Below are positions 9,409-18,699 of a DNA stretch of 64,000 bases, piece after piece (within the stretch, counting starts at the first letter, position 1; every line of letters begins with the position of its first letter). The position numbers were made by a program, and so were the translations under genes. The stretch comes from Nonlabens tegetincola (GTDB lineage Bacteria; Bacteroidota; Bacteroidia; Flavobacteriales; Flavobacteriaceae). A model generated the notes under the pieces. The model was not told the origin of the DNA, searched no databases, and was given only the letters and a program-made list of their open reading frames with translations. The stretch is taken from assembly GCF_002954355.1 (NCBI RefSeq), contig NZ_MQVV01000010.1, positions 372,001 through 436,000 on the forward strand, read 5' to 3'.

Positions 9409-10131
9409 ATGCTTAGAAAGCTACTCTTTATAACACTTCTTGTTCCTATTTTGGGAACCGCCCAAAAATTCACCGATTCTCAAATAAAAGAAATGATTGA
9501 AACTTATAAAGGCCTTGATCGAGGTCCTTATAAATCAATAAATTGGTTTTGTGAAGATGGCACTATTAGAGACTCCAAAGATCCTTGTCCTGGAGATCTA
9601 GAAGGAATTCAACACGCTAGCTACAAACCACAGGTAATTGAGCTAGCACAACGTAATCATATCTATTTTGGGGAAATTCTGGCATCTAATGAGATCTGGA
9701 AATTTTGGGATGGCAACAATAACCACAGTAGATTAAAACAGTATCAACTTCAAAAGTTTCTGGAAAACTCAGATAATGGTTGGATACAAGAGAAATCACA
9801 ATTTTACCGTGGTGCAAAACAAATTGAAGATGAGGAAGAATGGGGAAGAAAATTCTATTATACAGTCCTGTCAAGCAATGAAATTGTAGATCGAGACTTT
9901 TTTCTAGTCAGAGAAAGTTTAAGAGACTTACCTCATGATGGTGATACCAATTTGTCACAAGAAATACGTAGTTTAAGCAAGATACTTGCCGAGCGTAATC
10001 CTGCGTTCATGGAATTACGAATAAAAATCCACGGTAATCCAGAAAAAGAAGATACCCAAGCAGTAGAAAATTGGTTAAAGGAGCACGAAAAAAAATCAAG
10101 AAAGAAGATCTTGAAAAATTTGAGTTATTAA
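9409..10131 (+). CDS. N-terminal part of a secreted GWD-like dikinase (frame-shifted ORF 1)
   Basis: 240 aa as read in this frame. The signal peptide MLRKLLFITLLVPILGTAQ is clear, so the product is exported. The mature part has no domain I can name; it carries WFCEDGT and a CPGDLEG motif and several WxxxxRL patterns. At 10088-10095 there is an A8 tract; beyond it this frame ends in 11 codons and TAA (10129-10131), while the -1 frame continues smoothly (EHEKK then IKKEDLEKFELL). I read it as the first 229 residues of one 969-residue protein whose remainder is the next entry. Either the tract has lost one A or translation slips -1 there. Confidence 0.75.
   Translation: MLRKLLFITLLVPILGTAQKFTDSQIKEMIETYKGLDRGPYKSINWFCEDGTIRDSKDPCPGDLEGIQHASYKPQVIELAQRNHIYFGEILASNEIWKFWDGNNNHSRLKQYQLQKFLENSDNGWIQEKSQFYRGAKQIEDEEEWGRKFYYTVLSSNEIVDRDFFLVRESLRDLPHDGDTNLSQEIRSLSKILAERNPAFMELRIKIHGNPEKEDTQAVENWLKEHEKKSRKKILKNLSY
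10089..10095 (+). other. A_AAA_AAA slippery heptamer / homopolymer frame junction
   Basis: In the frame of the 9409 gene the codons GAA AAA AAA place the heptamer A_AAA_AAA here, a classical -1 slip site. A -1 slip continues into the dikinase frame with the stop of frame 0 at 10129-10131, 34 bases downstream. The tract has 8 A's; a ninth A would also restore one continuous frame, so sequencing or assembly error is the simple alternative. Confidence 0.6.
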
Positions 10132-12317
10132 TTGATAAGATGCATGAATTCTTTAAGCCGGTAAGCATTAGTCAACTAGAAAAAATGGTTTCGGACTGGG
10201 ATAAAAACTCTTTTATATATAATCAGGTGTCATGGTTTAGTAGTACGTATAAAAATGAGACCGATCCGTCTATTATAATACCAGCCGCCTCGGGATTAAT
10301 GTGTGATATTCGTGTAAATCTTAAAGAAGATAGACGCGGTACTCGTAGAACTAGCGCATTGGAATTAAGTTTAAGGTTAGAAGAATTAATATTTCAACAA
10401 GCCTCACAATGGAGTCCTAACACAATCAGAGAGCACATTGATAAAATTTATGCATTAAGCGAGGCACTAGCATCAGCAGGTTACATTGAACAATGGGAAT
10501 GGGACTTAGTAGAAAATGATTTGCACATTCATACTGATGCCACTGTTAAAGCAAAAATTCTACTTCAATTTATTCAAAAAGCTAGACAACAACTAGCATG
10601 GGGTAGTGGAATGGTTAAAAGTATTTACGGTGATACCGTAGAGCAATATGCGAGTTTTGAACCGTTAGCCCTTGGACTCTACGATGATAAGATAAGGAGC
10701 AGCTTACTCTTGCCCTTGGGAGATGCAATTGGAGATTTCTCAGGATTAGTGTCTAGACAAATAGGAATGGAAAACAATGTTCCAGTAGTTGATAATACAA
10801 GTACCATAAAAGGATTGAACCCAGGTTATGCCATGGGAACTTTGCATGTGGTAAGTGGTGATGCACATGGATTATCCGTAAACTCTTCAGATATATATGT
10901 TTTTGAAACACCGCCTAGTGATTTAAAACCGGTAGCAGGAATAGCCACCGTATCAGAAGGTAATCTAGTATCACATGTACAATTGCTTGCTCGTAATTTG
11001 GGTATTCCTAATGCCGTCATAAGCACTGAAAATCTAAGTGACTTAAAAAAACTAGATGGTAAATCGGTTTTCTACGCTGTAAGTCCTAATGGAATAGTTC
11101 ATTTGTTTGACAAAGATCAATTAAGTAATGAGGATCAGGATTTATTTACAGCCTCAAAATCCAAGGATAAAAAAGAAATTCGAATTGATGAAAATCGTTT
11201 GAAACTAGAAATTACTTCACCAGTTGATATGGCTACAGTAACTAGTAAGGATAGTGGGATATTGTGCGGACCCAAAGCGGCAAACCTTGGTCAACTCAAA
11301 CAATTGTTTCCAGAAAAAGTGGTTAATGGAATAGTTCTTCCTTTTGGTGTTTTTAAAGATCACATGCTACAATCCATGCCAGATTATAAGGGTACTTATT
11401 GGGATTTTTTGAATAACGCTTTCGCGAAAGCGAAACAACTAAAACAAAATGGTTCAACACCTACCGAGGTGGAACAGTACCAACTGGATCAACTAGAGAT
11501 CCTGCGGTCATCCATTAAAACAATGCCTTTAAAACCAAGTTTAATTGAGGAGCTAGAAAAGCAGTTTAAAAGTACTCTAGGAAGTAAATTAGGAAATGTT
11601 CCCGTGTTTTTACGCAGTGATACTAACATGGAAGATCTCGAGGAGTTTACAGGAGCTGGCTTAAATCTTACAGTATTTAATGTAGTGGAAAGAGAAAAGA
11701 TTCTTCAAGGAATACGCGATGTTTGGGCAAGTCCGTACACAGAGCGCTCGTTTAAATGGAGACAAGCCTATTTATCCAACCCAGAAAGTGTGTATCCGTC
11801 CATATTAATTATTCCTACTGTAGATGTGGATTATAGCGGTGTACTAATCACCAAAGACTTTTTAAACAATCATGCCGAAAAGGTTACGGTAGCAATGAGT
11901 CGTGGAGCAGGCGGCGCCGTAGATGGACAAAGTGCAGAAACCTATTTGATTCATCAAAACGGAACTACCGAATTGATTGCGCCAGCAAGAGAAAATAAGC
12001 GCCGTCGATTGCCTGTTACCGGAGGATCTTATATGGAACATGTTGATTTTGATAATTCCATATTGAATGAAATGGATTTAAAGAAAATCCTACAATTTGC
12101 ACAAGATGCACATGCTACCATGCCAGAATCTAAAAATGGCACTTATAAAGGAGCTTGGGATATAGAGCTTGGCTTCAAAGAAGGTAAACTGTTCTTATTT
12201 CAAATAAGACCATTTGTTGAAAATCAAAATGCGCTTTCTCATCCATATCTACAGAAAATGGATGAAATGATTAATACGGAAATCGAGTTGTTAACTTCTA
12301 AAGAGATTCATGCGTAA
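10095..12317 (+). CDS. GWD-like PEP/pyruvate-dikinase-type protein, catalytic part (frame-shifted ORF 2)
   Basis: Catalytic half of the split dikinase. If translated alone it would start at ATG 10140 (725 aa); a TTG at 10071 is poor. The order is unknown helical region, then a phosphohistidine swivel domain (SHVQLLARNLGIPNAV; His codon at 10974, residue 523 of the joined protein), then a PPDK_N-type ATP-grasp domain at the C-terminus (GPKAANLGQL, RSDTNMEDL...GAGLNLTV, VWASPYTERS, WDIELGF...FQIRPF). Swivel before ATP-grasp is the order of alpha-glucan water dikinase, not of PEP synthase. The joined protein has a signal peptide, odd for an ATP-dependent enzyme. A palindrome copy at 11417-11432 is read as AFAKA. 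The TAA overlaps the next ATG (TAATG). Confidence 0.8.
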   Translation: MKKEDLEKFELLIDKMHEFFKPVSISQLEKMVSDWDKNSFIYNQVSWFSSTYKNETDPSIIIPAASGLMCDIRVNLKEDRRGTRRTSALELSLRLEELIFQQASQWSPNTIREHIDKIYALSEALASAGYIEQWEWDLVENDLHIHTDATVKAKILLQFIQKARQQLAWGSGMVKSIYGDTVEQYASFEPLALGLYDDKIRSSLLLPLGDAIGDFSGLVSRQIGMENNVPVVDNTSTIKGLNPGYAMGTLHVVSGDAHGLSVNSSDIYVFETPPSDLKPVAGIATVSEGNLVSHVQLLARNLGIPNAVISTENLSDLKKLDGKSVFYAVSPNGIVHLFDKDQLSNEDQDLFTASKSKDKKEIRIDENRLKLEITSPVDMATVTSKDSGILCGPKAANLGQLKQLFPEKVVNGIVLPFGVFKDHMLQSMPDYKGTYWDFLNNAFAKAKQLKQNGSTPTEVEQYQLDQLEILRSSIKTMPLKPSLIEELEKQFKSTLGSKLGNVPVFLRSDTNMEDLEEFTGAGLNLTVFNVVEREKILQGIRDVWASPYTERSFKWRQAYLSNPESVYPSILIIPTVDVDYSGVLITKDFLNNHAEKVTVAMSRGAGGAVDGQSAETYLIHQNGTTELIAPARENKRRRLPVTGGSYMEHVDFDNSILNEMDLKKILQFAQDAHATMPESKNGTYKGAWDIELGFKEGKLFLFQIRPFVENQNALSHPYLQKMDEMINTEIELLTSKEIHA
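11417..11432. repeat. Palindromic repeat, copy 3
   Basis: Exact copy in the dikinase catalytic ORF, read AFAKA. Confidence 0.95.
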
Positions 12318-13618
12318 TGAAAATTATCAAAACACTTTCAATACTATTAATAGCTCTATTTTGTATTGCTTTTTATCCAATTGATGGGTATAATATTACT
12401 GGAATCAAAAGACTTAAACGATTAGAAAAAACTTTAGATAGTACCATTACTGAGTATTATTTAAAGAAAGGTAGTTTTAAAAAGCATGATGAGGTCAATT
12501 TGTGGCTCTGTGAGGAAACAGTATCAACCGATAGTTTGATGGTTGTTGATAAGGAGTTTCAAAAAGAAATGATGAGTTTGTTCCCTAGTAAACAAGGTTA
12601 CGGGATTACAGTAATGGATATTACTAATCCAGAAAAAACTCGATATGCAGAGATGAATGAAAATCGAGGTTTTCAACCTGGAAGTGTTGGTAAAATAGCT
12701 GTAGCAACTGCTTTTTTCAATGAATTAAGACAATTGTGTCCTGAAGATTGGCATGTAAGACAACGATTATTAAGAAATAAAATAGTAAAGTCTGGTAATT
12801 GGGGTTTGTATGATCATCACACTATTCCAGTCGTTGATCTAGAAAAGGATAAATATGTTAAAAGAACAGTAGTATATGAGGATGAATTTTCCTTATATGA
12901 ATGGCTAGACCATATGTTAAGTGTTAGTAATAACGGTGCAGCTAGCATTGTTTGGCGAGAGGCCTTGCTTATGAACATTTTTGGCGACGAGTATTTCAAT
13001 TTAACCCAAGAGCAGGCAGATGAATATTTTGAGACTGCAGATCGTAGATCGTTAACAGATAGAGCCATTCAATTAGTAAATCAACCTTTAAGAGATTTAG
13101 GTATCGGTCATGACGAATGGAGATTGGGTAGTTTTTTTACTAATGGTCCAGACAGATACGTAAGTAGTAAAGGAGGAAGCATAGGAACACCTAAAGGTTT
13201 GATGAAGTATTTGTTGCAATTGGAACAAGGTTGTGTGATAGACGAAGAGTCTAGTTTAGAAATCAAACGGTTGTTATATATGACAGATAGAAGAATACGA
13301 TATGCTTACAGTCCACGCTTAAATAATGCTGCGGTCTATTTTAAATCAGGAAGTTTATACAGCTGCGATAAATCTAAGGACACACCTTGTGGTAAATATA
13401 GAGGGAATAGGTACAATTACATGAATAGTGTAATAATTGTTGAACATCCTGATGGTACCAATTATATTGTCTGTTTAATGAGTAATGTACTTAGTAAGAA
13501 TAGTGCAGGTGCACATATGTATTTGGCAAGTAAAATTGATCAAGCTATACATAAAAGGAATACTCAAAATAACGCGACCACCATACAAGAAGAAAATCCT
13601 GATGTAGGAGAAGGTTAA
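12317..13618 (+). CDS. Class A beta-lactamase-fold serine hydrolase 1
   Basis: 433 aa with an N-terminal hydrophobic export signal (residues 5-23). The three active-site motifs of the serine beta-lactamase/DD-peptidase fold are visible: S123-V-G-K126 (nucleophile and Lys), S204-N-N206 and K343-S-G345. Family members hydrolyse beta-lactams or D-Ala-D-Ala type amides or esters; the substrate here is unknown and resistance should not be assumed. Translation is coupled to the dikinase gene by a 1-base overlap (TAATG). A paralogue with the same three motifs lies at 16379-17329, on the far side of the transporter gene. The stop shares TTAA with the convergent transporter stop. Confidence 0.85.
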   Translation: MKIIKTLSILLIALFCIAFYPIDGYNITGIKRLKRLEKTLDSTITEYYLKKGSFKKHDEVNLWLCEETVSTDSLMVVDKEFQKEMMSLFPSKQGYGITVMDITNPEKTRYAEMNENRGFQPGSVGKIAVATAFFNELRQLCPEDWHVRQRLLRNKIVKSGNWGLYDHHTIPVVDLEKDKYVKRTVVYEDEFSLYEWLDHMLSVSNNGAASIVWREALLMNIFGDEYFNLTQEQADEYFETADRRSLTDRAIQLVNQPLRDLGIGHDEWRLGSFFTNGPDRYVSSKGGSIGTPKGLMKYLLQLEQGCVIDEESSLEIKRLLYMTDRRIRYAYSPRLNNAAVYFKSGSLYSCDKSKDTPCGKYRGNRYNYMNSVIIVEHPDGTNYIVCLMSNVLSKNSAGAHMYLASKIDQAIHKRNTQNNATTIQEENPDVGEG

Positions 13619-16416
13619 GCTGTCTTTTCCTTAGGGTCCATATTAAATCTATTTAAAAAACTTATTACTCCTTCTTTTTCGCTGTTTTCTAAGTAAAGTA
13701 CGATTCTCTTTCGTTGAGATAAAGGCATTACGTGGAGTAATTTAACTAGTTTGTTTTCAAGTAGTTTCTCATCTAGCAATATTGATTTTTTAATTAGCGT
13801 TTTTTCAGGATAGAGTTGTATTTCATTAGTATAGTCAAAATGCTTCTCTTGTAATTTTAAATAAGAGTTTGTGGCATTAAATACTTGTGTGCTCAACTTT
13901 CTATGTAAAACCTCATTTAAATATTCTTTAGCCTCTATTTGTGAGTTGGTTTGTTTGCTTAATAGTCCGTTGTAAGCTATCCATATATTGTCGGGAGAAT
14001 ATCGAAGTGCGAGTATATTAAATAATACTTTTAATTGTAGATCTATTAGTTGTTCGATTTCAATCGTCAATTCTTTAATTTGATTTACTACAGGTAGATG
14101 AGTAATATCATCATCCGAGTTTGACATTACTTTTAAAGAATAAAACATACGTATTAATTTATAATAGCGTTTACTCTCCTTCTTTATTAAGTTTTGAGCT
14201 GTTCTTCCGGTTAAACGCGGGAACTTTTTATTTTGTCTTAAATTAAAAAGCTTATCATAACACTTATAATTAGATGAAATAGTATAGTCTGATGCTATTT
14301 GAATTAAAAACTTGTATGATTTTTTGGTATTAATAGCTCCCAATAACATGGGTAATTCTTTAAGTAAAGATTTGGTCAATGTACCTCGGCTATGTTTTAC
14401 TTTTAGAAAATGAAGTAATGAATTCCCGTATTCAACTAATGCTTCCGAAGCAACTTTTCGGTATCTAGGTTGTTCCAGTAAAGAAAACAAATCTTGTAAA
14501 AAGTACCTGTCCTTAGTATGACCTGCAGACTTTATACAGGACGTTTTTATCACTTCGTTTCTGTTGTTCAAATTGGTCTTGATAATGGTTTGATAGTTAG
14601 TATATTTTGCATATCCAATGGCTTCAATCAATCTGCTTTTTTCTTTTAGGTCAACTTCTTTAATGTTTTCGTCTATTTCATCAAGGAACAATTTAATCCT
14701 CAAATGCAAATTATATTTTTCACCAAGGTGTGAATCTCGACTTGCGTATTGGGCAAGTGCTAGTAGTGCTGTACTTGCTATGTGATCATCATCATCATCC
14801 AGATAATTTTCAAAAAATTGAGGAGCTATATGATCTTGTGTAATTAGATACTGTAAAGCGGCAAAGACGAGTTCACTATTTTTAGAGTAAATAAAATTAT
14901 GAACACGGTAAACAGGCTCTTTAAAAACATGATTAAGCTGTGAAATGGCAGCTATTTTCACTTGATCGTTTTCGTGATCTAGTAGTTTTAATAAAGGATC
15001 TTTAAGAGAATGATGTGCAACTTGAGGCACTTTTTTTAATATCTCAATAATATCCAACTTATTTCCGTTGTCTATAATTACCTTAATATTTTCTCGAATC
15101 ACCTTTAGATTACTTCGTTTATCGAATAGTCCGGTTTTAATCGAAATGCTTGATTTGAATGTGCTTAGATAGGTACTGCGAACCTTAAGTATCATATACA
15201 TCCAGAATAGGGTGGCGATAATAATTATAAAATTAATGGTATAAGTAGGTAGTTCAAGTCCTTTAATTATCAGTATAATTAATAATCCAGCTATACCTGT
15301 TGCGGTACTATCTACAACAACATCGATAAATGTTTTCGTTTTGTTTTTAATTTCACTGGGTACGGGAAGTGCAAGCAACTCAACACTACTCTTGTATAAC
15401 GATTGCTTCAGGCTGCCATCAAATCCTTTGAGCAAAACTACTACCCATAATTCTGGGAAAATGAAAAGTAAACTGGTACAAATGACAATCATGGTAGGTA
15501 GTACCAATAGATTGGAACTTATATTGAGGTTTTCAAGAAATTTTTTGGTTAAGAAAAGTTGTATAAGCAATGAAATTATATTGAATGTACTGAACCAAAA
15601 TCCAAAAAATGAAGCAAGATCATCAGGCTCTGGTATACTAACACTAGATAAGTAACTAAATTGATAGTCCACTAATTTTGCTACCACAACACCTAGTCCA
15701 ATTACTCCAGCCAAATAACTTAGATGAGAGTTTTTTATGATTAACGAAAGCGATTTCTTTTTTGAAACTCGTTCTTGTTTTTGAAGCTTTATGTTTTTCA
15801 AGTTTACAATGCGCAGCGATCTAACTTTTTTATAAATGAAGACACAGGCTAGTATCATTAATCCAGCTGTAGCAATTAAAAAACCATTGTTAATATAGGG
15901 TGCGGTAATTGAAGTAAGATAACCACCTGCAATTCCACCTGCAATTCCACCAGCTCCTACAAAACCGAATAGACGTTTTGCTTGGGAAACATTGAACACA
16001 ATATTGGCGGTTACCCAAAATTGAGAAGTAGCTAGAATAGCATAAATGCCTATAAATATGTAGAAAACATAGGATAAAAAGATGTTTTCAAAGTCAAAAA
16101 CTACTACTCCGCCAATTAAGACAAAAACAGCCCCAAAGAACCATAAAGAATTCTTAGTGATTTCATGTAAGGGTAACGTGACAAGAAGTCTATTGTACGT
16201 GTAAGAAACAATTACTGCTACAAGCGCTGTAATAACAAAGGCTATTGACAAATTATCTCTACCTGCAACAGATAAAAAAAGTGCATTAACAGTAGGTTTA
16301 ACTACTAGTAATGCACATATAAGTAAAAACAAATAGAGCTGCATCCATATCGCTATGGATAACTCGTTTTTTTTAATATCAAATGCTCTGGTTAAGAGCT
16401 GGCTCAATGGTAGCAC
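13615..16416 (-). CDS. Nucleotide-transporter-like (Tlc/Npt-type) membrane protein with HEAT-like C-terminal domain
   Basis: 933 aa. The first about 420 residues form about 12 membrane helices. The first helix pair carries VVKPTVNALFLSVAG, resembling the lxKPxxdalFLs region of the ATP:ADP antiporter/Npt family, and a glycine-rich GAGGIAGGIAGGYLT follows near residue 150. Residues about 430-933 are soluble, helical and HEAT-like (LLKLLDHENDQVKIAAISQL, HIASTALLALAQYA). The start is GTG at 16416, overlapping the upstream hydrolase gene by 38 bases, so translation is coupled. The natural substrate (nucleotide or other) is not proven; a general MFS assignment is the alternative. Confidence 0.75.
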   Translation of the reverse strand: MLPLSQLLTRAFDIKKNELSIAIWMQLYLFLLICALLVVKPTVNALFLSVAGRDNLSIAFVITALVAVIVSYTYNRLLVTLPLHEITKNSLWFFGAVFVLIGGVVVFDFENIFLSYVFYIFIGIYAILATSQFWVTANIVFNVSQAKRLFGFVGAGGIAGGIAGGYLTSITAPYINNGFLIATAGLMILACVFIYKKVRSLRIVNLKNIKLQKQERVSKKKSLSLIIKNSHLSYLAGVIGLGVVVAKLVDYQFSYLSSVSIPEPDDLASFFGFWFSTFNIISLLIQLFLTKKFLENLNISSNLLVLPTMIVICTSLLFIFPELWVVVLLKGFDGSLKQSLYKSSVELLALPVPSEIKNKTKTFIDVVVDSTATGIAGLLIILIIKGLELPTYTINFIIIIATLFWMYMILKVRSTYLSTFKSSISIKTGLFDKRSNLKVIRENIKVIIDNGNKLDIIEILKKVPQVAHHSLKDPLLKLLDHENDQVKIAAISQLNHVFKEPVYRVHNFIYSKNSELVFAALQYLITQDHIAPQFFENYLDDDDDHIASTALLALAQYASRDSHLGEKYNLHLRIKLFLDEIDENIKEVDLKEKSRLIEAIGYAKYTNYQTIIKTNLNNRNEVIKTSCIKSAGHTKDRYFLQDLFSLLEQPRYRKVASEALVEYGNSLLHFLKVKHSRGTLTKSLLKELPMLLGAINTKKSYKFLIQIASDYTISSNYKCYDKLFNLRQNKKFPRLTGRTAQNLIKKESKRYYKLIRMFYSLKVMSNSDDDITHLPVVNQIKELTIEIEQLIDLQLKVLFNILALRYSPDNIWIAYNGLLSKQTNSQIEAKEYLNEVLHRKLSTQVFNATNSYLKLQEKHFDYTNEIQLYPEKTLIKKSILLDEKLLENKLVKLLHVMPLSQRKRIVLYLENSEKEGVISFLNRFNMDPKEKTA

Positions 16417-17329
16417 CTTTGCTTGGGTTTATAGGCAAATTAGGTGATTTTTCTAGAGCATTCTCTAAAGGTCGTACTAAATTTCTTATAATCTTTTCTC
16501 CATTAGGAGATTGAACCATGGCTACCATAATATAATATTTACCTCTGGTTTCGTCCCAAACTAACGCGCTGTCGCAGTGCCAGTTGCGCCATGATCCGCT
16601 TTTACGATAAACATCGGCAGTTGGAGCAATCTGATCAAGTGTATTTACAAATTTGTGATGTAAGCTAGGATCTTTTAAAAATCCAAGCATTTGATTACTA
16701 CGATCTGTATTTATCAATTGCCCAGTAGCTAATTGGAAATACATTTTGGCCACTGAAGAAGTGGTTGCGGCATGACTTAAACCCTTAATCGGATCTGGAT
16801 TACGTTTACCTTGAGCAGCGTATCGTTTACCTACCCACAAACCACCATCATGAAATTTGTCATAAAATGGATTTTCAGGGTTACACATTACATCTTCAAT
16901 TTTTTGAAAACCAACACGATCAATCATTCTAGTAGATGCAGCATTATTGGATTTAGAAATCATAAGCCACATGTCTTGCTTTACAAGTTCTGTATAAGCT
17001 AATTCACCGTTCTCGATAGCATCCATTGCCGCATACAGTACGGCAATTTTAGGCATGCTCGCAGCATACATCATGTGGTCGTCATTAATTCCAGCGTATC
17101 TTATTTCATCATCACTTAAATCAACAAGACTTATGGTGAGCAATTTTTTATCAATTAAGTTTTTCCAATTGGGATTAGCGTTTAATTGTTCTTGTAACTT
17201 TAACTGTAATTCTGCGTTTTGATAGAATTCAACATCTTGGTGAATATCTTCTACATTTACTAATGGTGGCTTTGCATGTGCGGTAAGTGAGCCTAGTAAA
17301 AACAGTAAAAAGAAAAGTGGTTTTATCAT
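16379..17329 (-). CDS. Class A beta-lactamase-fold serine hydrolase 2
   Basis: 316 aa from ATG 17329 (an in-frame ATG at 17341 adds 4 residues). The signal peptide MIKPLFFLLFLLGSLTAHA ends in A-H-A. Active-site motifs are S91-M-P-K94, S127-N-N129 and K243-S-G245, plus the WRNWHCDSALVW segment after KSG. It is shorter and better preserved than its paralogue at 12317-13618. It is the first gene of the minus-strand pair with the transporter-like protein. It could be a beta-lactamase, but its pairing with a dikinase/transporter island suggests a cell-envelope or glycopeptide substrate. Confidence 0.85.
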   Translation of the reverse strand: MIKPLFFLLFLLGSLTAHAKPPLVNVEDIHQDVEFYQNAELQLKLQEQLNANPNWKNLIDKKLLTISLVDLSDDEIRYAGINDDHMMYAASMPKIAVLYAAMDAIENGELAYTELVKQDMWLMISKSNNAASTRMIDRVGFQKIEDVMCNPENPFYDKFHDGGLWVGKRYAAQGKRNPDPIKGLSHAATTSSVAKMYFQLATGQLINTDRSNQMLGFLKDPSLHHKFVNTLDQIAPTADVYRKSGSWRNWHCDSALVWDETRGKYYIMVAMVQSPNGEKIIRNLVRPLENALEKSPNLPINPSKGATIEPALNQSI

Positions 17330-17494
17330 ATAAATATTCATGTTAATATAGGGAACAATAACAATGCCTAAACTACTGGTTTTATTGTGTTTAACATGTT
17401 AAAATTTAGACTTTAACATAAAACACAAGAATAGGGTACAATTTTACAGCTTTTTGAGGAATTCCCTTTACCTTTTGGACTTACCTTTACCTCT

Positions 17495-18697
17495 GTGAGT
17501 GGGATATATATACACATACCGTTTTGTAAACAAGCCTGTCACTACTGTGATTTTCATTTTGTAACTAGTACTAAATACAAGACTAGAATGATTCAGGCAT
17601 TATGTGATGAATTACGTTTTCGCGCTAAGCGGCCTAATATCGAATCTAATATTTTAAATACTGATATTTATAATTCCTCAGTTTATCTTGATGATGATGC
17701 CGTTGTAGAAACTATTTATTTTGGTGGTGGCACACCTAGTGTTTTACAAACTGAAGAAATCAACAAGATTATTGATACCGTCTTTCAAAATTTTAATGTG
17801 AGTTCAAATCCTGAAATCACACTCGAGGCAAATCCTGATGACCTTGATGATTTGACCATTAAACAATTAGAGAAATCACTTGTAAATAGGTTAAGTATAG
17901 GTGTTCAAAGTTTTCATGAAAAAGATCTCAAGCTCATGAATCGGGCACACAATGCACAACAGGCAGAAGAGTGTATTTTAAAAGCGCAGCAATATTTTGA
18001 AAATTTGTCCATCGATTTAATATATGGTATTCCAGGTTTAACTAATGAAGAATGGCGCGATAATATCTATAGAGCGATCGAACTCAAAATACCTCATATT
18101 TCCAGTTATGCACTTACGGTAGAGAACAATACAGCCCTAAAATCATTTATCGAGAAAGGCTTAATCCCGCAAGTCGATGATGAAAAGGCCCATGAGCATT
18201 TTAATATTCTGATTGATGCCATGCAGCTACATGGTTATAAAAATTACGAGTTTTCTAATTTTGGAAAACCAGGCTTTTTTTCAAGAAATAATACTGCTTA
18301 TTGGACAGGTAAACCTTATCTGGGAATAGGTCCTAGTGCTCATAGTTTTGATGGTGAAAAACGTGGATGGAATATCAACAATAACCTAAAATTTATGAAG
18401 GCTATTGAAAACGGTAATTCACCAATGGAAATTGAAAAGCTTACTAAAGTAGATAGATACAATGAGTACATAATGACAGGTTTGAGAACCATTTATGGTG
18501 TGTCTTTAGAGAAAATTGAATTTGAATATGGTCTTGAGTTTAAGACATACCTTCTTAAACAAGCTCAAGAATACCTTAAGGATCATTTACTCTATTTAGA
18601 TGGTGATACCTTGCTGGTAACTCGCAAAGGAAAGTTTTTAAGCGATGGAATTGCTAGCGAATTGTTTATGCTTAATTTAGGAGATTATAAAGAATAA
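17495..18697 (+). CDS. hemW: Radical SAM heme chaperone HemW (coproporphyrinogen III oxidase-like)
   Basis: 400 aa cytoplasmic radical SAM protein. The start is GTG at 17495 (product begins SGIYIHIPF). The cluster ligands are C11-x3-C15-x2-C18 (CKQACHYC), with the family-typical extra Cys-free Phe after them as in HemW rather than the HemN CxxxCxxCxC. It also has YFGGGTPS, the E-A-N-P-D motif, and the C-terminal HemW domain. HemW binds heme and delivers it to respiratory proteins; older annotations call it an oxygen-independent coproporphyrinogen oxidase. It is followed 2 bases later by a lipoprotein gene. Confidence 0.92.
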   Translation: MSGIYIHIPFCKQACHYCDFHFVTSTKYKTRMIQALCDELRFRAKRPNIESNILNTDIYNSSVYLDDDAVVETIYFGGGTPSVLQTEEINKIIDTVFQNFNVSSNPEITLEANPDDLDDLTIKQLEKSLVNRLSIGVQSFHEKDLKLMNRAHNAQQAEECILKAQQYFENLSIDLIYGIPGLTNEEWRDNIYRAIELKIPHISSYALTVENNTALKSFIEKGLIPQVDDEKAHEHFNILIDAMQLHGYKNYEFSNFGKPGFFSRNNTAYWTGKPYLGIGPSAHSFDGEKRGWNINNNLKFMKAIENGNSPMEIEKLTKVDRYNEYIMTGLRTIYGVSLEKIEFEYGLEFKTYLLKQAQEYLKDHLLYLDGDTLLVTRKGKFLSDGIASELFMLNLGDYKE

Positions 18698-18699
18698 CT

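Noticed and set aside
10071-10139. TTG at 10071 as the start of the dikinase catalytic ORF
   Set aside because: TTG starts are rare here, it lies inside the preceding gene, and the -1 continuation from 9409 or ATG 10140 explains the sequence better.
12317-17329. The serine hydrolases as an antibiotic resistance locus
   Set aside because: The SxxK, SxN and KSG motifs show the fold but not beta-lactam hydrolysis, and the neighbours are not resistance genes.
17615-17632. CGTTTTCGCGCTAAGCG inside hemW as a sixteenth palindrome copy
   Set aside because: It differs by more than two changes and has an extra base; resemblance may be chance or advanced decay, so it was not counted.
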